64,000 bases of DNA from contig OY754337.1 in the NCBI GenBank assembly GCA_963573305.1, positions 46,823,164-46,887,163 of the forward strand. Reading direction: 5' to 3'. This document shows, one piece after another, positions 1-12,300 of the stretch. Below the pieces are notes generated by a model that saw only the letters and a program-made list of their open reading frames with translations, did not search any database and had not been told where the DNA came from. A program made the position numbers and the translations under genes. The stretch comes from Pyrrhosoma nymphula. Lineage: Eukaryota > Arthropoda > Insecta > Odonata > Coenagrionidae. The first letter of the stretch is position 1. The number at the start of each line of letters is the position of its first letter.

Positions 1-119
1 GTCTGATGTGGAGATTGATGAAGCTCTACTTGCCAAGTCTTCCCTGGCGATTAAACTGGTTCCTGAGTCAGAAGAAGACAAGCGACTGGCTTCCCTCTTC
101 ACACTCAAGCCTTCTCAAA
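1..119 (+). CDS. YJU2B: YJU2B/CCDC130-like splicing factor, penultimate coding exon (5' part off window)
   Basis: The open frame starts at base 2 and reads EIDEALLAKSSLAIKLVPES, then EEDKRLASLFTLKPSQ. A block of this shape (LVPE-x-EED-KLASL) is characteristic of the C-terminal half of the CCDC130/YJU2B branch of the CWC16 (DUF572) family, nuclear proteins associated with the spliceosome around the catalytic steps. The exon ends at 119 before a donor (AAA|GTAAAT) and leaves one base of a codon. That base pairs in phase with the acceptor at 2592-2593, making a serine. The conserved N-terminal domain with its zinc-binding cysteines must lie upstream of the window. The identification is from remembered family motifs and not from a search; an unrelated acidic nuclear protein is the main alternative. 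Confidence 0.72.
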
Positions 120-2593
120 GTAAATTATCTCATTTAATAGTATTCACTTCATTGAATGTGGATCCCATACCAAAAACATTGAGGATTTTCATAAGTTCCG
201 TGACTTTTTCTCGATTGACTCATGATAATATCATGATCCTTTGGAATGTATTTCATATCCATCTGTGGAAAAAGAGACTGCACTCACTGTAACACCATAT
301 CAACATCGACCTGAAGGAAGATTAAAGTTTTTAAACTTTTTGGTAATTACTCAAAATATAGGTTTTTTTACTTATATGAGTTAAATTAGCGTAATACTAC
401 CTATTTTTCACCGTCAATTTGGACCATTAGCCACTTTTCATGCTCAAAAATTACTCTCCTCCCCCCTTTTGTGGTCCGATATTTGACCAGTAATAAGCAG
501 CATTTTCTGACACATATGGAATGTTGTTTTGATTGTTTCTTCAATATTGAAGAGCTATGTATATATTGAATGTCATACCATCGCCATAGAAGACTTAGCA
601 GAACCATACCCCTGACAACCTTGACCAGTGAAACCTCAACCAGACAAAACTAAAAAAAACAGTCTCCAAATGTAAGGCAAATTATTCCAAAATGGATTAT
701 GACATACTTGTAATAACCACCATAATAATGCTAAAAGTTTGGAACGACGGAGCATTTAGTGCTGCATTTTCTGTGCATGTTGCAGGAAAATGGAGTATGT
801 CCATAGATACGCTCGTTAGCATGTTGGGGTTGGCTGTCGTATTCAATAGCTTTGCTTGCAATTAGTAAACAGTATGGCAAAACGATACTGAGGAAAATTG
901 ACTGTAGGGACCGATGTATACTGCGTAAGAATAAAAACTACATCAAATTGAGAAAATAGGTAAAATCAAGTGGTTACCATTAAAATACTACATCCTTCCT
1001 GGCTGGACCTTAATTGCACGGTGCAAAATTAGAGTTACATAAAATCAGGGTTATACTGTATTAGCAAAGACATAAGGAGAAGAATAGCATTAGCAAAATA
1101 AGCGTTTAGTAATAGAAGAGAGCTGATGACAGAGTCCTTGGGTAAGTATATAAAGAAGAGGCTGGTGAAGAGCTTGATATGGAGTGTAGCATTGTATGGA
1201 GTAGAAACGTGGACTTCTGAGATAGAAGGACGAAAATAGGCTGAAGCCATTTGATATGTGGGTGTGGAGGAGGATGGAGAAGTGCATTGGACGGAAAGGA
1301 AGACAAATGAGGAAGTGCTTGACATGGTAGGTGAGGAGAGGAAACTTGTGGGTGAGATTAGAGGAAGGCAGGGTAGGTGGCTGGAAGCAGTAATGAGGGG
1401 CGATGGTTTTCTCAAGGTCATGCTAGAGGGAAGGATGTTGGGCAAACAGGTTAGGGAAAGAAAGAGAATAGGTTATATGGTTAGAATGAAGAAGGGTAGG
1501 ATGTGCATGGAGATAAGGAAAAAATACTTGAGGTAGGTAGGGCCCTGAACATGTAAAAATCTGTATGAATTTCTCTGACTTTCAATAAAACCTACCTTTA
1601 ACCATTAGATTGTTTTAATATGATAGGAAGAGGCTGAGGGTATGAGGAACTCAAGAGAGTCTTGATGGCGAGCATGTAATTTGCACAAGCAGGTAATGAA
1701 AGAAAGGGAAATCTGTATGGGGAAAGGTCTGTCCAAAAACTTATAAATTGCCTGGTAGGTTGCCCAACGATGATGATGATATAAAATGTTTAGAAAATCT
1801 ACTCCTTATAATTAATAATTTATTATTGTAACTAATGCTTGTACTTGTTCAGTGCTGAGTTGGTTCTTTCTTTGTTACAAGTACTGGTAACATGGTAGTG
1901 TAGTACAATGTGGATAGCATGAGATTTAAAAAGGAAAACATATATGTATGTATGTTCGGTCTCATTCATTGTTTTTATAACATGACATATGGTAATGTAA
2001 GGAAACAGAATTTCACTCCTGATCAACATATGCTTCTTCCATTATATTTCCTGCTCAGCTTATGATTTTCCGATAGACCGGTGTTTCCCAAACTCTTGCC
2101 ACATTGGGCAATTCCTAACTGGTCTGTGAGCCAGATTGTGTAATAATTATGTATGAAAATGTCTTTGACAACTGGTGAACAGCCTGCGTGCCACTTAGAA
2201 ACATCAAGCATGCCAGAACCAGCCCTTCTTCCCACTTAACACTTGCTCCTCTTTTCCTGTGTTTTCTGAGTATTTTGCCTTATTTCTTGGACTTTATTTT
2301 CTCTATAGATTTATAATGGATAAGACTATAGTAGGTATGTGCCTTCCTTTGACAGCCAATATAGCTGTTTGAAATTGTCAGGTTAAAAAAATATGCTGAG
2401 CATGCAGTTCGAATTACATATTATTTTATTTAAGAAGGCATAGAGTCCTTGAGTAGGCATAGATGGAAATAAAATCAAGGGTATAATCAGGAAAGACTGA
2501 GCAATTTTTAAATGAAGCTTTGGAAAAATGCACCTTTTCGGACCTTTTTCTGTTTTGAAGTGTATGGATTATCACCTATTTCTTTTCCTTCAG
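120..2593 (+). other. Last intron of the YJU2B-like gene
   Basis: The intron runs from GTAAAT at 120 to the pyrimidine-rich acceptor TTTTCCTTCAG ending at 2593. It contains one recognisable item, a decayed LINE tail near 1068-1790. I see no exon or RNA gene in 120-1067 or 1790-2593; open frames there lack codon signal and homology that I can recognise. Confidence 0.7.
1068..1790 (+). mobile_element. Non-LTR retrotransposon (LINE) 3'-end fragment, decayed
   Basis: The + strand conceptually encodes the C-terminal tail of a LINE reverse transcriptase. Around 1068-1130 it reads DIRRRIALAK, then KKRLVKSLIWSVALYGVETW near 1150-1210, then WTERKTNEEVLDMVGEERKL from about 1288 and an RKRIG block near 1460. 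This succession (ALYG-ETWT, W-x-R-x-TNEEVL, GRxRIG) is the familiar post-RT tail of arthropod non-LTR elements. Two or more stops and frame changes separate the blocks, so it is a dead fragment without its RT core. It may end at the GATGATGATGAT stretch near 1770, a common LINE tail. The clade (RTE, CR1 or other) cannot be fixed from this tail alone. Confidence 0.75.
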
Positions 2594-2895
2594 GTATCTC
2601 CGAGAGACAGTCGCAGACTTGGCAGGAAATATGTGATCAGCCCGTTCTACCAAGTGTGACGTCGTCGTTAATTAATTATTCTAAGAAATCTCAAGGGCCC
2701 ACGCTCAGTCGCTCATCTTTAGGAATAGCCATTAAAAGGGAAAGTTGCGGCGAATCATCGACCGATGAAGCCTCCTCGAAAGAGCAAAATTCAACTAGTC
2801 CGAAATCTAGCTCCGAAGACGAATCACAGACAGATAAAATAGTTTCGCTGGTGTCATATGATTACGAGTCTAGCTCAGGAGAAGAGAAAGAATAA
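2594..2895 (+). CDS. YJU2B: YJU2B/CCDC130-like splicing factor, last coding exon
   Basis: The exon begins after the acceptor at 2592-2593; its first two bases complete the serine codon begun at 119, and it stays open to TAA at 2893-2895. It encodes about 99 residues, starting ISERQSQTWQEICDQP. The middle carries SRSSLGIAIKR, resembling the LGIV-R/K motif of CCDC130 proteins. The end is acidic and serine-rich, SLVSYDYESSSGEEKE, like the SLV-x-DYSDSESE-type tail of the family. The apparent longer frame starting with ATG at 2512 is intron read-through and should not be used. The low-complexity tail is probably disordered and may be phosphorylated (inference). The neighbouring gene Csp starts about 430 bases downstream. 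Confidence 0.72.
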
Positions 2896-2949
2896 CTTTT
2901 AAATATTGCAAAATATGTATATATCCTGATGTATATATTATTTATTATC

Positions 2950-2955
2950 AATAAA
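2950..2955 (+). promoter_or_regulatory. Poly(A) signal AATAAA of the YJU2B-like gene
   Basis: A canonical AATAAA lies 55 bases after the stop codon at 2895, in an AT-rich stretch. The position fits a short 3' UTR. Confidence 0.6.
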
Positions 2956-3324
2956 CTTATACTTTTGCCATGCCGACTTTCATTTCATCTTTTTCACCAT
3001 CGCTGAATTTGTGATCTTGACAGGCTAGGTTTTCTTAGAGAAATCGATGAGCTGTTTACTTTTTAAATAAACAGATCTTCCGCGATCATGTTTTCCCTCA
3101 TTATTCATCGACGAAGAATCCTTAAATTAAGGGCTGAACTTCAGCCTCAGCATTTGGAGCATGCGTACTTAAAATTCAAGTTTCGATTTATGTTTCTTGT
3201 AGCTGCTGCATTGTGCTGCCATCTTGAACGTGGCTCCAATATAGGGGAAATGTTGATTTGGTCACTGTGTATCTGTGACTGACTATAATTGGCATACTTC
3301 TTTGTATCTGATACTTCAGTCAAA
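2956..3324 (+). promoter_or_regulatory. Intergenic region holding the Csp promoter and 5' UTR (position inferred)
   Basis: About 370 bases separate the upstream poly(A) signal from the Csp ATG. If the Csp 5' UTR has no upstream exon, its start site must lie here. I see no convincing TATA box or initiator. An in-frame TAA at 3286-3288 with no intervening ATG shows the Csp reading frame does not extend further upstream on the genomic sequence. Confidence 0.4.
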
Positions 3325-3344
3325 ATGGATAAGCGTAAATTATC
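3325..3344 (+). CDS. Csp: Csp coding exon 1 (start codon)
   Basis: Twenty coding bases give MDKRKL plus two bases of a serine codon, then donor TC|GTGAGT. The start context CAAAATGG has A at -3 and G at +4. MDKRKLSTSGD matches the start of arthropod CSPs; some flies have a few extra N-terminal residues, absent here because of the in-frame stop at 3286-3288. Confidence 0.93.
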
Positions 3345-6300
3345 GTGAGTGAAATTTCCTTCCATTTGATTATGTAGTCTTGAGGAAATTTTACAGTTAA
3401 ACTGTGTGAACGTATGTTTGACAGTATAAAATTTTCCTGAATATTTGTGTTATTACCTTGTGTTGAAGTTTTATTGGCGGTAATTCGTGACAAAATGTAA
3501 TGTATGGTTTGATCATTTTGCCGGAATGACACTGCTTAAAGTATAAGTATTGTTCTATTTGTCTATTATTGATGTGGCTAAGTATTGGACACGTTTTTTA
3601 TTACGGTTGGATCGGTGACCCTTGGCATGTTCCTAATATTTTTCGAAACAGTACATCTCAAATAAGCTGTAAACAGTGCTCGTCACCCTCGTGTATATAT
3701 TTCAACTTTTTAGATCGATAATTCCCTTAATGGTTTGCAGTGAAAGTCGGCGTACTGTTACGCTTATATATATTTAGATGTGGCAGTAAGAAATTTCTAA
3801 GAGGTTGACGAGGCAATTACAATCGTCAATTATGTTTTGACAATCTTTTCAGAACATCGGGAGATACATTGTATCAGATATTAGGTCTACCAAAGACTGC
3901 AACAGCGGATGATGTTAAGAAAACCTATCGAAAATTAGCATTAAAATATCATCCCGACAAAAATCCCAATAACCCAGACGCAGCGGAAAAGGTATGTGTA
4001 AAATGCTCATTGATGGTGGGTTTAAGTGTAGTTTTTTTATTTTGGAAGAAATCGAGTGAATTATTTCATTCACTACACAATCCCCTTTGAATTTATTATG
4101 ATTTTATATTCATTTTGTTACATGTTCAAAAATAATTCTTGCCTGAGAATTTTGTGTCCATTTGGTAAATCCCCGTAACATTAGCCATGTTTTAAGTACG
4201 AATTAGTCCTTATCCCTGAACTATGCGGCAACACCAGCTTGTAATCATCACGATCAACATTCTTGTGTTGCCGCCTCAATTGTGTGACTGATGATTGGGT
4301 CGAGTACAAGCTGCCTTCAATTAACTTGTTAACAGGGCTTGTCCACTGCTAGATTATTATAGATAAATAGCCTAGGCTGATATTTTTTACGGGATCTTGA
4401 TATTACATAGTGTGATTGTACTGCACTGCGGGGTAAACCAATTAGGTTATTTTGAGAACATCGTCAGTCAAAGCGCATTGCTACAATACACACGGATTTG
4501 CCTTAATTTAGCGCAGTAGCTCATCTGAGAATAGAAATTTCTATAAGATCATGGTCATTGCATTTTTTATTATTCAAAGCAATTTCATGACAATTTACTG
4601 GAAAGATGATTGAGAGAGCATTCATTGATTTCTGCAAATGAAGTACATTGATAACTCTACTTTTTAGTTGATAGTTTTTTCTCCTTTACATCTCATAAAT
4701 TTGTTTAAAATTAATTTCTATTACTAAGATTTGCACTTCCTTTGAGCAGGTTCGTGTAAAAATACATTTAGTAATTGGAATTTGTTTCTGATGTGCTGGT
4801 AATTTCTTCTGCTTTCTGAGAGCATCAAATTTTTTGTTCAGAGTAATAATTATCCCATTTCCACGATTGACATCGCTACTATTGTTATTTTTTATATATT
4901 CACTACTAATTTGGCAGTTTATAGCACTAATAAACTTAAATAAAGACCGACTAGTCACTACTATGTCATGTTTATTTGGTAACACAAACAAAAAGGGATC
5001 TAACTCCGAAACACTGCTACCAACTACAAATATACATTTCAAATGTCTTAAACACTATTACCAACACTTGCCCTTGTTTAACATGTTTGAAATGTTAAAG
5101 CACAAAAAAGAGAAAAAAAACCATACTCAATGCAAACATACAAATTGAGAATACATTTTCTCAATGAAGTCCCAACATATTCACAAATAATTTTGTTTTA
5201 GGACCAGGCAAACTTTTAGTGAAAATATCAGCAATATTCTGAGCTGATGGCACATATTTATATTCTACAAACCCTCCTTTCACTTGTTCCTTACAAATAT
5301 GATACTCTACATCAATGTGCTTAGTACGTTCAGTCAAAAAATCTGTTTTGCTGAATGTAATAGCACCCGTATTATCTGCCCATATAGTAGTAGGCTTACT
5401 TACAAATTTCTCCTGATACATTTCAGTCATTAAATTTCGGGCCCACTTTAATTCATAAGCTGCATCAGCCATAGCCATATACTCTGCTGCTTCTGTTGAT
5501 CTGGCAACACAAGACTTTCGTTTGCCATATTACTGCAGCTCCTGCGAGCAACATAACAAAACCACTTACAGACCTACGAGTTTCAGTGCAACCACCATGA
5601 TCTGCATCACAATATACCTCTAGAGGTTTACCTGTCCTTTAAAACACAAGTTTTAGATCTGCAGTGCCCTTTACATACCAAAATATTTGCTGCACAGCTC
5701 TCCAATCTGCAAGTGTGTGACACTGATTTTTCTGGCTTACATTATGAATGGCAAAAGGTAAGTCTGGTCTCGTATTATTTCCTGCATACAACAGACTCCC
5801 TACTGCACTTTGATACATTGTATGATTTACTTCTACATCATCAGAACTATCACATGCAACACTGTTTCTTGCCATAGGCTAAGGCGCATAACTCGTTCTA
5901 CATTCAGACATATCATACTCATCTAACACCTTGACAAGATAGTTATTTTGACGCAAAGAAACCTCTCCATGATCTTGCTTCACCTGAAACGATAACACAT
6001 TACTAGCAGTACCCAAGTCTCTAATGTTCATCTGCTTGGACAAGTTCTTGAATTTTATAACATCAGTCTTATTTCCTGTAATAATAATGTCATCTACATA
6101 CAATCTGGCTATGAGATTTGGTTTAACAAAAACACATGGGTCACTTACACATTGTTTAAACCCCAAGTCCTCCAACACATCTCTCACACACGTATTACAG
6201 TCCTTACTTGCATTTGGTAGTCCATAGATACTCTTCTTCAGCTTGCATACGTACCCATGATGCCCCTTCCCCTTTTCCTCGTACAACTCTGGCTGCTCCA

Positions 6301-9300
6301 TGTACACGTCAATGCTAATAGGACTATTGAGATATGCACAAGTAACATCCACATGATCCAAGGCCCACCCATTCTCCACACTGATTGCAACAAGGATTCG
6401 GACAGTTCTCCTCCTCATCACAGGACTAAAGGTATCCTCCCAATTCAGCCCCATTGACTGTCTAAACCCCTGAGCTACTAGACGTGCCTTAAATCGCTCC
6501 ACTTGTCCATATTCATCACGCTTTGCTTTAAAAACCCACTTAGATCCCACAACACACATGTCCTTAGGTCTTTCAACCACTTCCCAAACATCATTTGCCA
6601 CCATGTTACCCATCTCAACGTCCATGGCTTTCCTCCACTCCGCTGCATGCTTGCTATGGATGGCCTCAAAAACAGTTTGAGGTTCATCTATGTGTGTCTA
6701 GTTCATGATTAACAATGGTATCTGCTTCAGCAGCAGCACAGCATCCACAAGTCTTGGTTTTTCTCTGCCTCTGAGATTTTCGAATTCCTTCCTCACTATA
6801 CAATGGACTTTCGAGTTGATCATCGACACTGGTAAGTTCATCTCCTACCTCTTCATCAGGAACATGTTCTGCGACCGGCAAAGCTACTTCTAATAAATCT
6901 CCCATATTGATGACCTCATTTTCCTCTTCTTCTTCAGTCAGGAAATCCAAGTCAATCTCAGTCACAGGATTCTCTTGAACCATCGCTAGTTTCTTCTGAT
7001 TCTCTTTCTTGAAGGGAAAAATAAACTCCTCAAATACAACATCTCTCCTGATAATGATGCATCGACGCTCAGTACTCCACAATCTATATCCATCCTTTGT
7101 ATTCTCTTCGTATCCCACCATCACACACTCTTCTGCTTTGGAATCCAATTTGCCTCCATCCAACTTCTTGCCCCATGCTCGACAACCAAAAACTTTCAAT
7201 CTTTCCATGTCTTCAGCATTCAGTTTCCTATTCATCCACAGTTCGAATGGAATCTGGTTGTTGATTGATGATGATGGACATCTATTTGTGATAAAAGCTG
7301 CTGTCATAATTGCTTCGGCCCAGAAGGTCTTCGATACACCTGCTTGGATCATCATGCACCGTGCCATTTCCATGAGAGTGCGATTACTCCTTTCAGCAGC
7401 CCCATTTTGCTGCGGACATCCTGGTACTGTTTTTCTGTGCATGATACCTTGCTTCTGTAAGTATTACCAGAAATCACATCTTGTGTACTCCGTTCCGTTG
7501 TCAGTTTGTAAAGCCAACAGTTTTCTCCCATGCTGGTTCTCTACAAGATGCTGATACTTGATAAATTCTTCAAATACCTCTGTTTTCTTCTTCAAACATT
7601 TCACTGTTATAAATCTTGAATAGTCATCAATCCGGGTCAATACATATTGGGATCCACCAAGTGAAGCTGGTGTGAACTTTCCCATAAGGTCACTGTGTAC
7701 TAGTGCTATTGGTTCAACAGATTTTTTCAGTGCAGCGTTTAGGGAAGCTGAATTTGCTAAACTTCCCCTGAACACAGACTTAACACACATTGAACTTATC
7801 TTTCTTCTTCAATCCTTCTAACATTGGCATCTTCAACAGCGCTTCCTGATGTATGTGTCCGAGTCTCTGGTGCCATGTGTCTAGATCACTGATTACATGA
7901 CAGGCTACACCACTGATTGGATTGTCTGCATTTGATTCAGTCTTAATTTCTCCTACACTGGTCTTTACCAAATAAACTCTGTATTTCTTCCTGGCGGAAA
8001 AAATCAGTTCATCCTTATCCATCACCACTCCTTTTTCACCTGAGAACACCACATCCAGACCTTTACTGGTAAGCTGCGATACTGACATCAATCCACATTC
8101 CAAATCAGGTACATACAATGCACCGTGTAATGTGACAGTGAGTCCTCCTTCTTCTTCAGGTGTTTTGATGACCACAGAACCAGTGCCAGCAATCGGAGCT
8201 TAATCTCCGTTACCCATCTTAATGACACCATACGCACTCTTTTCTTCTACGGTCTGTTTCAAAAGTATATATACCCAAGTTTGAAGTAGTGTAGTTACAT
8301 AACGACTCGTCCAATTACAATGTAGTTTACATCAAATTGTAGCTTATTTTAATCTGCGTTGAGCATATGTAATGAATATTTTTTATTCAATTTTTAAAGG
8401 TATGTTCTTGAGGTGAGAAGAGAAAAAGTACCCGTTTTTCGGCACTCTCCGCGCAATCCCTGATTCGACGGGCTTCTAAAACCAATAAATATATCAACGT
8501 TATATTTTAACCACGGCTAGATCGTACTTTTATAAATTCGATTCCGAAGTTTTAATTCTATAAATAGTTAGAGCATTAAAGTAGCTCATTTAATTCATGA
8601 AATTTCCATGGCAATAGGTCTTGTGCCAATAATTACCCCTGTGTACCCCTGTATATTTCATGTATTGTATGCGGAAGCAAAAGTCTTTTTGAACTCAAAT
8701 TTTGCCGCCTCTTGCTCTGCCATTTGTAAACACTTCACCGCAGACCCATTCCAATCATCTGCTTCAATGTGCGCTCGTGTGTTTCAATCTGATGCAATGT
8801 GAGCTAATCTGCGCAGGGCAATATGAAAGCACCCTATATATATATATAGAGCAAACATTCACACGCCATCTAAGATCGGTACTGTCCATCTCGAGACACT
8901 GCACACCCGTGTCTAGGCAACGATGCGATATGTCTTCAATTTGCTGAATAAAGACGTTAGTTGTACACAGTAATTAATATAGACAACATTGAATGCAATA
9001 AATCTTCCAATACTCACTCTTTAATGGGAGAATTTTTGTTAAGAGCGGGTTACAGTTTCAGTAAATACGAAGCAATGATTCTGCAAAAAAGATTCTGTTT
9101 TCTGCAAAGTACATACCTACACCTTTGAAATATTGCATTACGGGTGTTCCCGGATTAGGGGTGCTCAACTGTACAAATTATCCAATACTAATAATTGGTA
9201 TGCTAATACTGAGGTCAGAGAGCCCTTATTTTGCTAAGCACTCATGTTGTTGGTCTGTTATTATAATAAAGTAGCCTTTATTTGCTGTTGGCAACCAAGG

Positions 9301-12300
9301 TGCAATGATAGTTACAAAATAACATAATGAAGATTTTGCATTAGCATCTTTTGCCTTACTAAAAAAATTATATTTGGCGAGGTGTTCTATATTAAGGTCC
9401 TTATTTTTCTGCAGGTGTATTCTTAGTTTATCAAAAATAATCCCGTGTCTTAAGTCCTGATTGGCGCTGTCATTTTTCTGCATTGGGGCCAGTTTTCCCA
9501 TTCTATGTCCATGAACAATTCCGGACAATGGGGGAAAATTGGCACCAATGTGGAAAAATGATGCCATCAATCAAGACTTAAAAAAGCACCTATATAATGT
9601 TGTTAAATACCGGCATCAATACTTCGACCTGAAGATGCCTGCTGGAATGCAGGCTAAACCACTGTGTTAAAAAAACAACAACAGGGTGAAACACCCAAAA
9701 AAATGCAGCCATCAATATTGGTAATATGTAATATGATTTGAATGGGTCGAGAAAACCTATCTGATCTCAGTAGCAGTGGCAGATAGATATTATAAAATTG
9801 GGCTATTTCACATGGAATATGTTTGCTGATAATAAAGATTAGCTATTAATTCAGCTAATAAGAATGTGAAGCTGTAAACCAGGGATTTGAAACAACATAT
9901 AATATTTCAGTCAATGTATCAAAACTTGCACCTCTCCACAAATCTTATTTACTTAGGTTTACCTCTACCTACCACATTTTAGTTTGATCAGCTATTATCA
10001 GGGCTTTTGGGAGAAGGGGACAAGTTTTTTGTCTGTAATTGTTGTGGTCAGTGGACAAGGGGTACTATTAAGCGTATTTCACGCGATCATTTTTCATGGG
10101 CAGGTTCAGGGATGGCGGCAATGACAGCTCAAATGATGTTTCTTGATGTCATCATTTAAAGGGACAGCAGCAATGATAGGGATCCCTATCCCTTTTTCCA
10201 TCATTTGTGACTGTGGTGTTTTTGTCCATGGACACATACATGAAATGACCTGCAGCCAATCAGAGTGGTTTTGAATTTACTCGATGATTGAAAAAAGAAA
10301 ATTTCTTATATGGAAATGATGCTCCCAGCTATGCTGCAAATGATAGTGTAAAATAGGTAAATGATGGCTCAAGCTATGCCTTTCTCTATCATTTAAAAGC
10401 GTTGCGTAAATGATCCCTTGACTTGTACGTGACAAATGACAGGCTTTAGACTGGTGGATTAGATAGCCTATCCTAGAATGAACTATGTATTACCATATGG
10501 ACACCGAAGAGGGTGAAATTCAGCATTAAAAAAAGCATTCGACTTGACCGGGATTTGAACCAGGTTCTCCCTATTGACGGTGAGGTGTGTTAGCCAGTTA
10601 TACCACCAAGCCTTGACCATGTCATATTTTTTGTTTAGAGAATACACACAAATAATTTGTGTGAGTCTGAAAAGGACGTCTTCATTTTTTATTCATTAAC
10701 TGCGTGGTTGACATTGACCCTGATATTAGCATTGGCTTGTAAATTGATATTGAATGTATAGGTTGAAATTTAAATATTTTTGATTTATCTGAATGTGGTT
10801 AGGGTTAATTGCCATGTGTCCATGGAAGTCGTCGGAATAATGATTGTAGAGGAAGTAACCCAGAATGGGACAATGTGCATTGCATGCATGTAATTTAAAA
10901 CTTATGTTTATTGGATGTTTCTGTGCATTAATGTTAATGATGTTTGATTGTTTCAGTTCAAGGAGGTTAACAGAGCTCATAGCATCCTCTCTGATTTGAC
11001 AAAACGTAACATATATGACAATTATGGATCTCTTGGTTTGTACATAGCAGAGCAGTTTGGAGAAGAAAATGTAAATGCATATTTCCTTGTCACGTCTGGA
11101 TGGTGCAAGGTTAGTTGTTTTACGTATATGATTATAATTATCTAAACTGTAGAAATTACAAAGAAGTCTTTTCTCCTTCTGGTTTAACTGTTTACTCTTT
11201 TTGTAAATTTTTATTCAATTTTCAGCCTGTGATTTTTTCATTATTGATTGTCATTTTTTCCTTGATTCAACAATGCAATAAGCTTATTTTATCCTCATTC
11301 TTATGAAATTCCAAGCTATCTCTCATGATAATCCTATCTTAGGTCGAAATGGATTTGATGAGATGTGTAGTGAGCATTGTAACATCGCTCCTATCCTTCC
11401 ACGTCAATGCCACCAATTTCCCACATTTTGCTCTAATTATTTATCCCTTTTTTAGTGGCATTGGCACACCTTTTCAGGTGATTTTCCCAGTTCCAACAGC
11501 ATCAGTAATCCTGTGAACCAATCTCTACAAAAGATTGGGGCTACTCTAAAAATTGTCCATGTATACACATCTTAGTTAGTGTAATAGTTCTTTGCACAAA
11601 CTCAAAACAACTTTTGTTGACAAATGATCTGCATCCTTTGTAATTTCAGAGCCAACCCTTGTCCGAGAACCACTATATATAAACAATTAAGTTCCACAAA
11701 TATCCAGGGGAATCACACAGTTCAAACATATTTATACCGAACCTACAAGGAGACATCGCGTGACTGATGTTTGGGATCCAAATGCAATTATTTTCTGAAA
11801 CTATAGAGAGAATGCGGGAAAAGTGTCACGGCTTCTTCCATTTAGACCCGGGTTCACGAGAAAAACGCAACTAAAGAATTTACCTCCGTATAAATCCTTT
11901 ACAGTGCTCTCGTCCACCAACAGAAGCGGTGGCCGAGCGGTTAAAGGCGCTGGGCTAGTAATAGGCATGTTGTCACCCGGGTTTAGTCCCAGTCGGATCT
12001 AATTTTTTTCTTTCGAATATTGTTTCGGAATCACTGTTAATTGCCCGATCCCATACAATTACGGCAGTAGCAACAATTTTTTTTTTATTTTTAGCCTATT
12101 TGCTGGTTTTTCATCAACCCGCTTGGGAGACTTTCAAAGCTAATTTTGGGATTCTTGTTTGACCGAAAGGAGACTTAACGTGCCGACTGGCCTAATATGT
12201 TAGGTTTTGAAAATACAAGGATACTTCCCTGAATAGGATGGGCGTCTATTGGTCATGGCTCTTTCTTAAGGCGTTAAACGATGAATGGAATTTTACTTTT

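Larger units (their letters stand above)
5161..8290 (-). mobile_element. Ty1/copia LTR retrotransposon, 5'-truncated and decayed, antisense to Csp
   Basis: Read on the minus strand the order is protease remnant, GAG-pre-integrase, integrase, reverse transcriptase, RNase H, which is the copia order (integrase before RT). The coding sequence fades near 8290; gag, the protease active site and a 5' LTR are missing. I could not define a 3' LTR below 5161. Lesions include nonsense codons near 8202, 7778, 7462 and 5877 and frameshifts near 7730, 6680 and 5500. Despite these, long stretches remain readable, so decay is moderate. The element lies in Csp intron 2 in the opposite orientation, which limits interference from its own signals (general expectation). 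Confidence 0.93.
3992..10956 (+). other. Csp intron 2 (6,965 bases)
   Basis: It holds an antisense copia element (5161-8290), a 130-bp palindrome (9451-9580) and a tRNA-like sequence (10540-10619). I recognise nothing in 3992-5160. A TATA-rich, possibly LTR-derived stretch lies near 8600-8985. The AATGAT-rich stretch 10080-10440 resembles sequence at 24600-24760 and may be an old dispersed repeat. Confidence 0.8.

Noticed and set aside
1035..1445. 136-codon minus-strand open frame
   Set aside because: Antisense shadow of the LINE tail read on the + strand.
2512..2593. ATG at 2512 as a start for the 2512-2895 open frame
   Set aside because: A good acceptor at 2592-2593 restores phase with the exon ending at 119; the first 27 codons are intron.
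9226..9570. 114-codon open frame on the minus strand
   Set aside because: Half of it is the imperfect palindrome at 9451-9580; no protein motif.
11922..12000. Functional tRNA-Ser
   Set aside because: Acceptor ends do not pair, the B-box is altered and the anticodon loop is not a proper serine one; it lies within an insertion.
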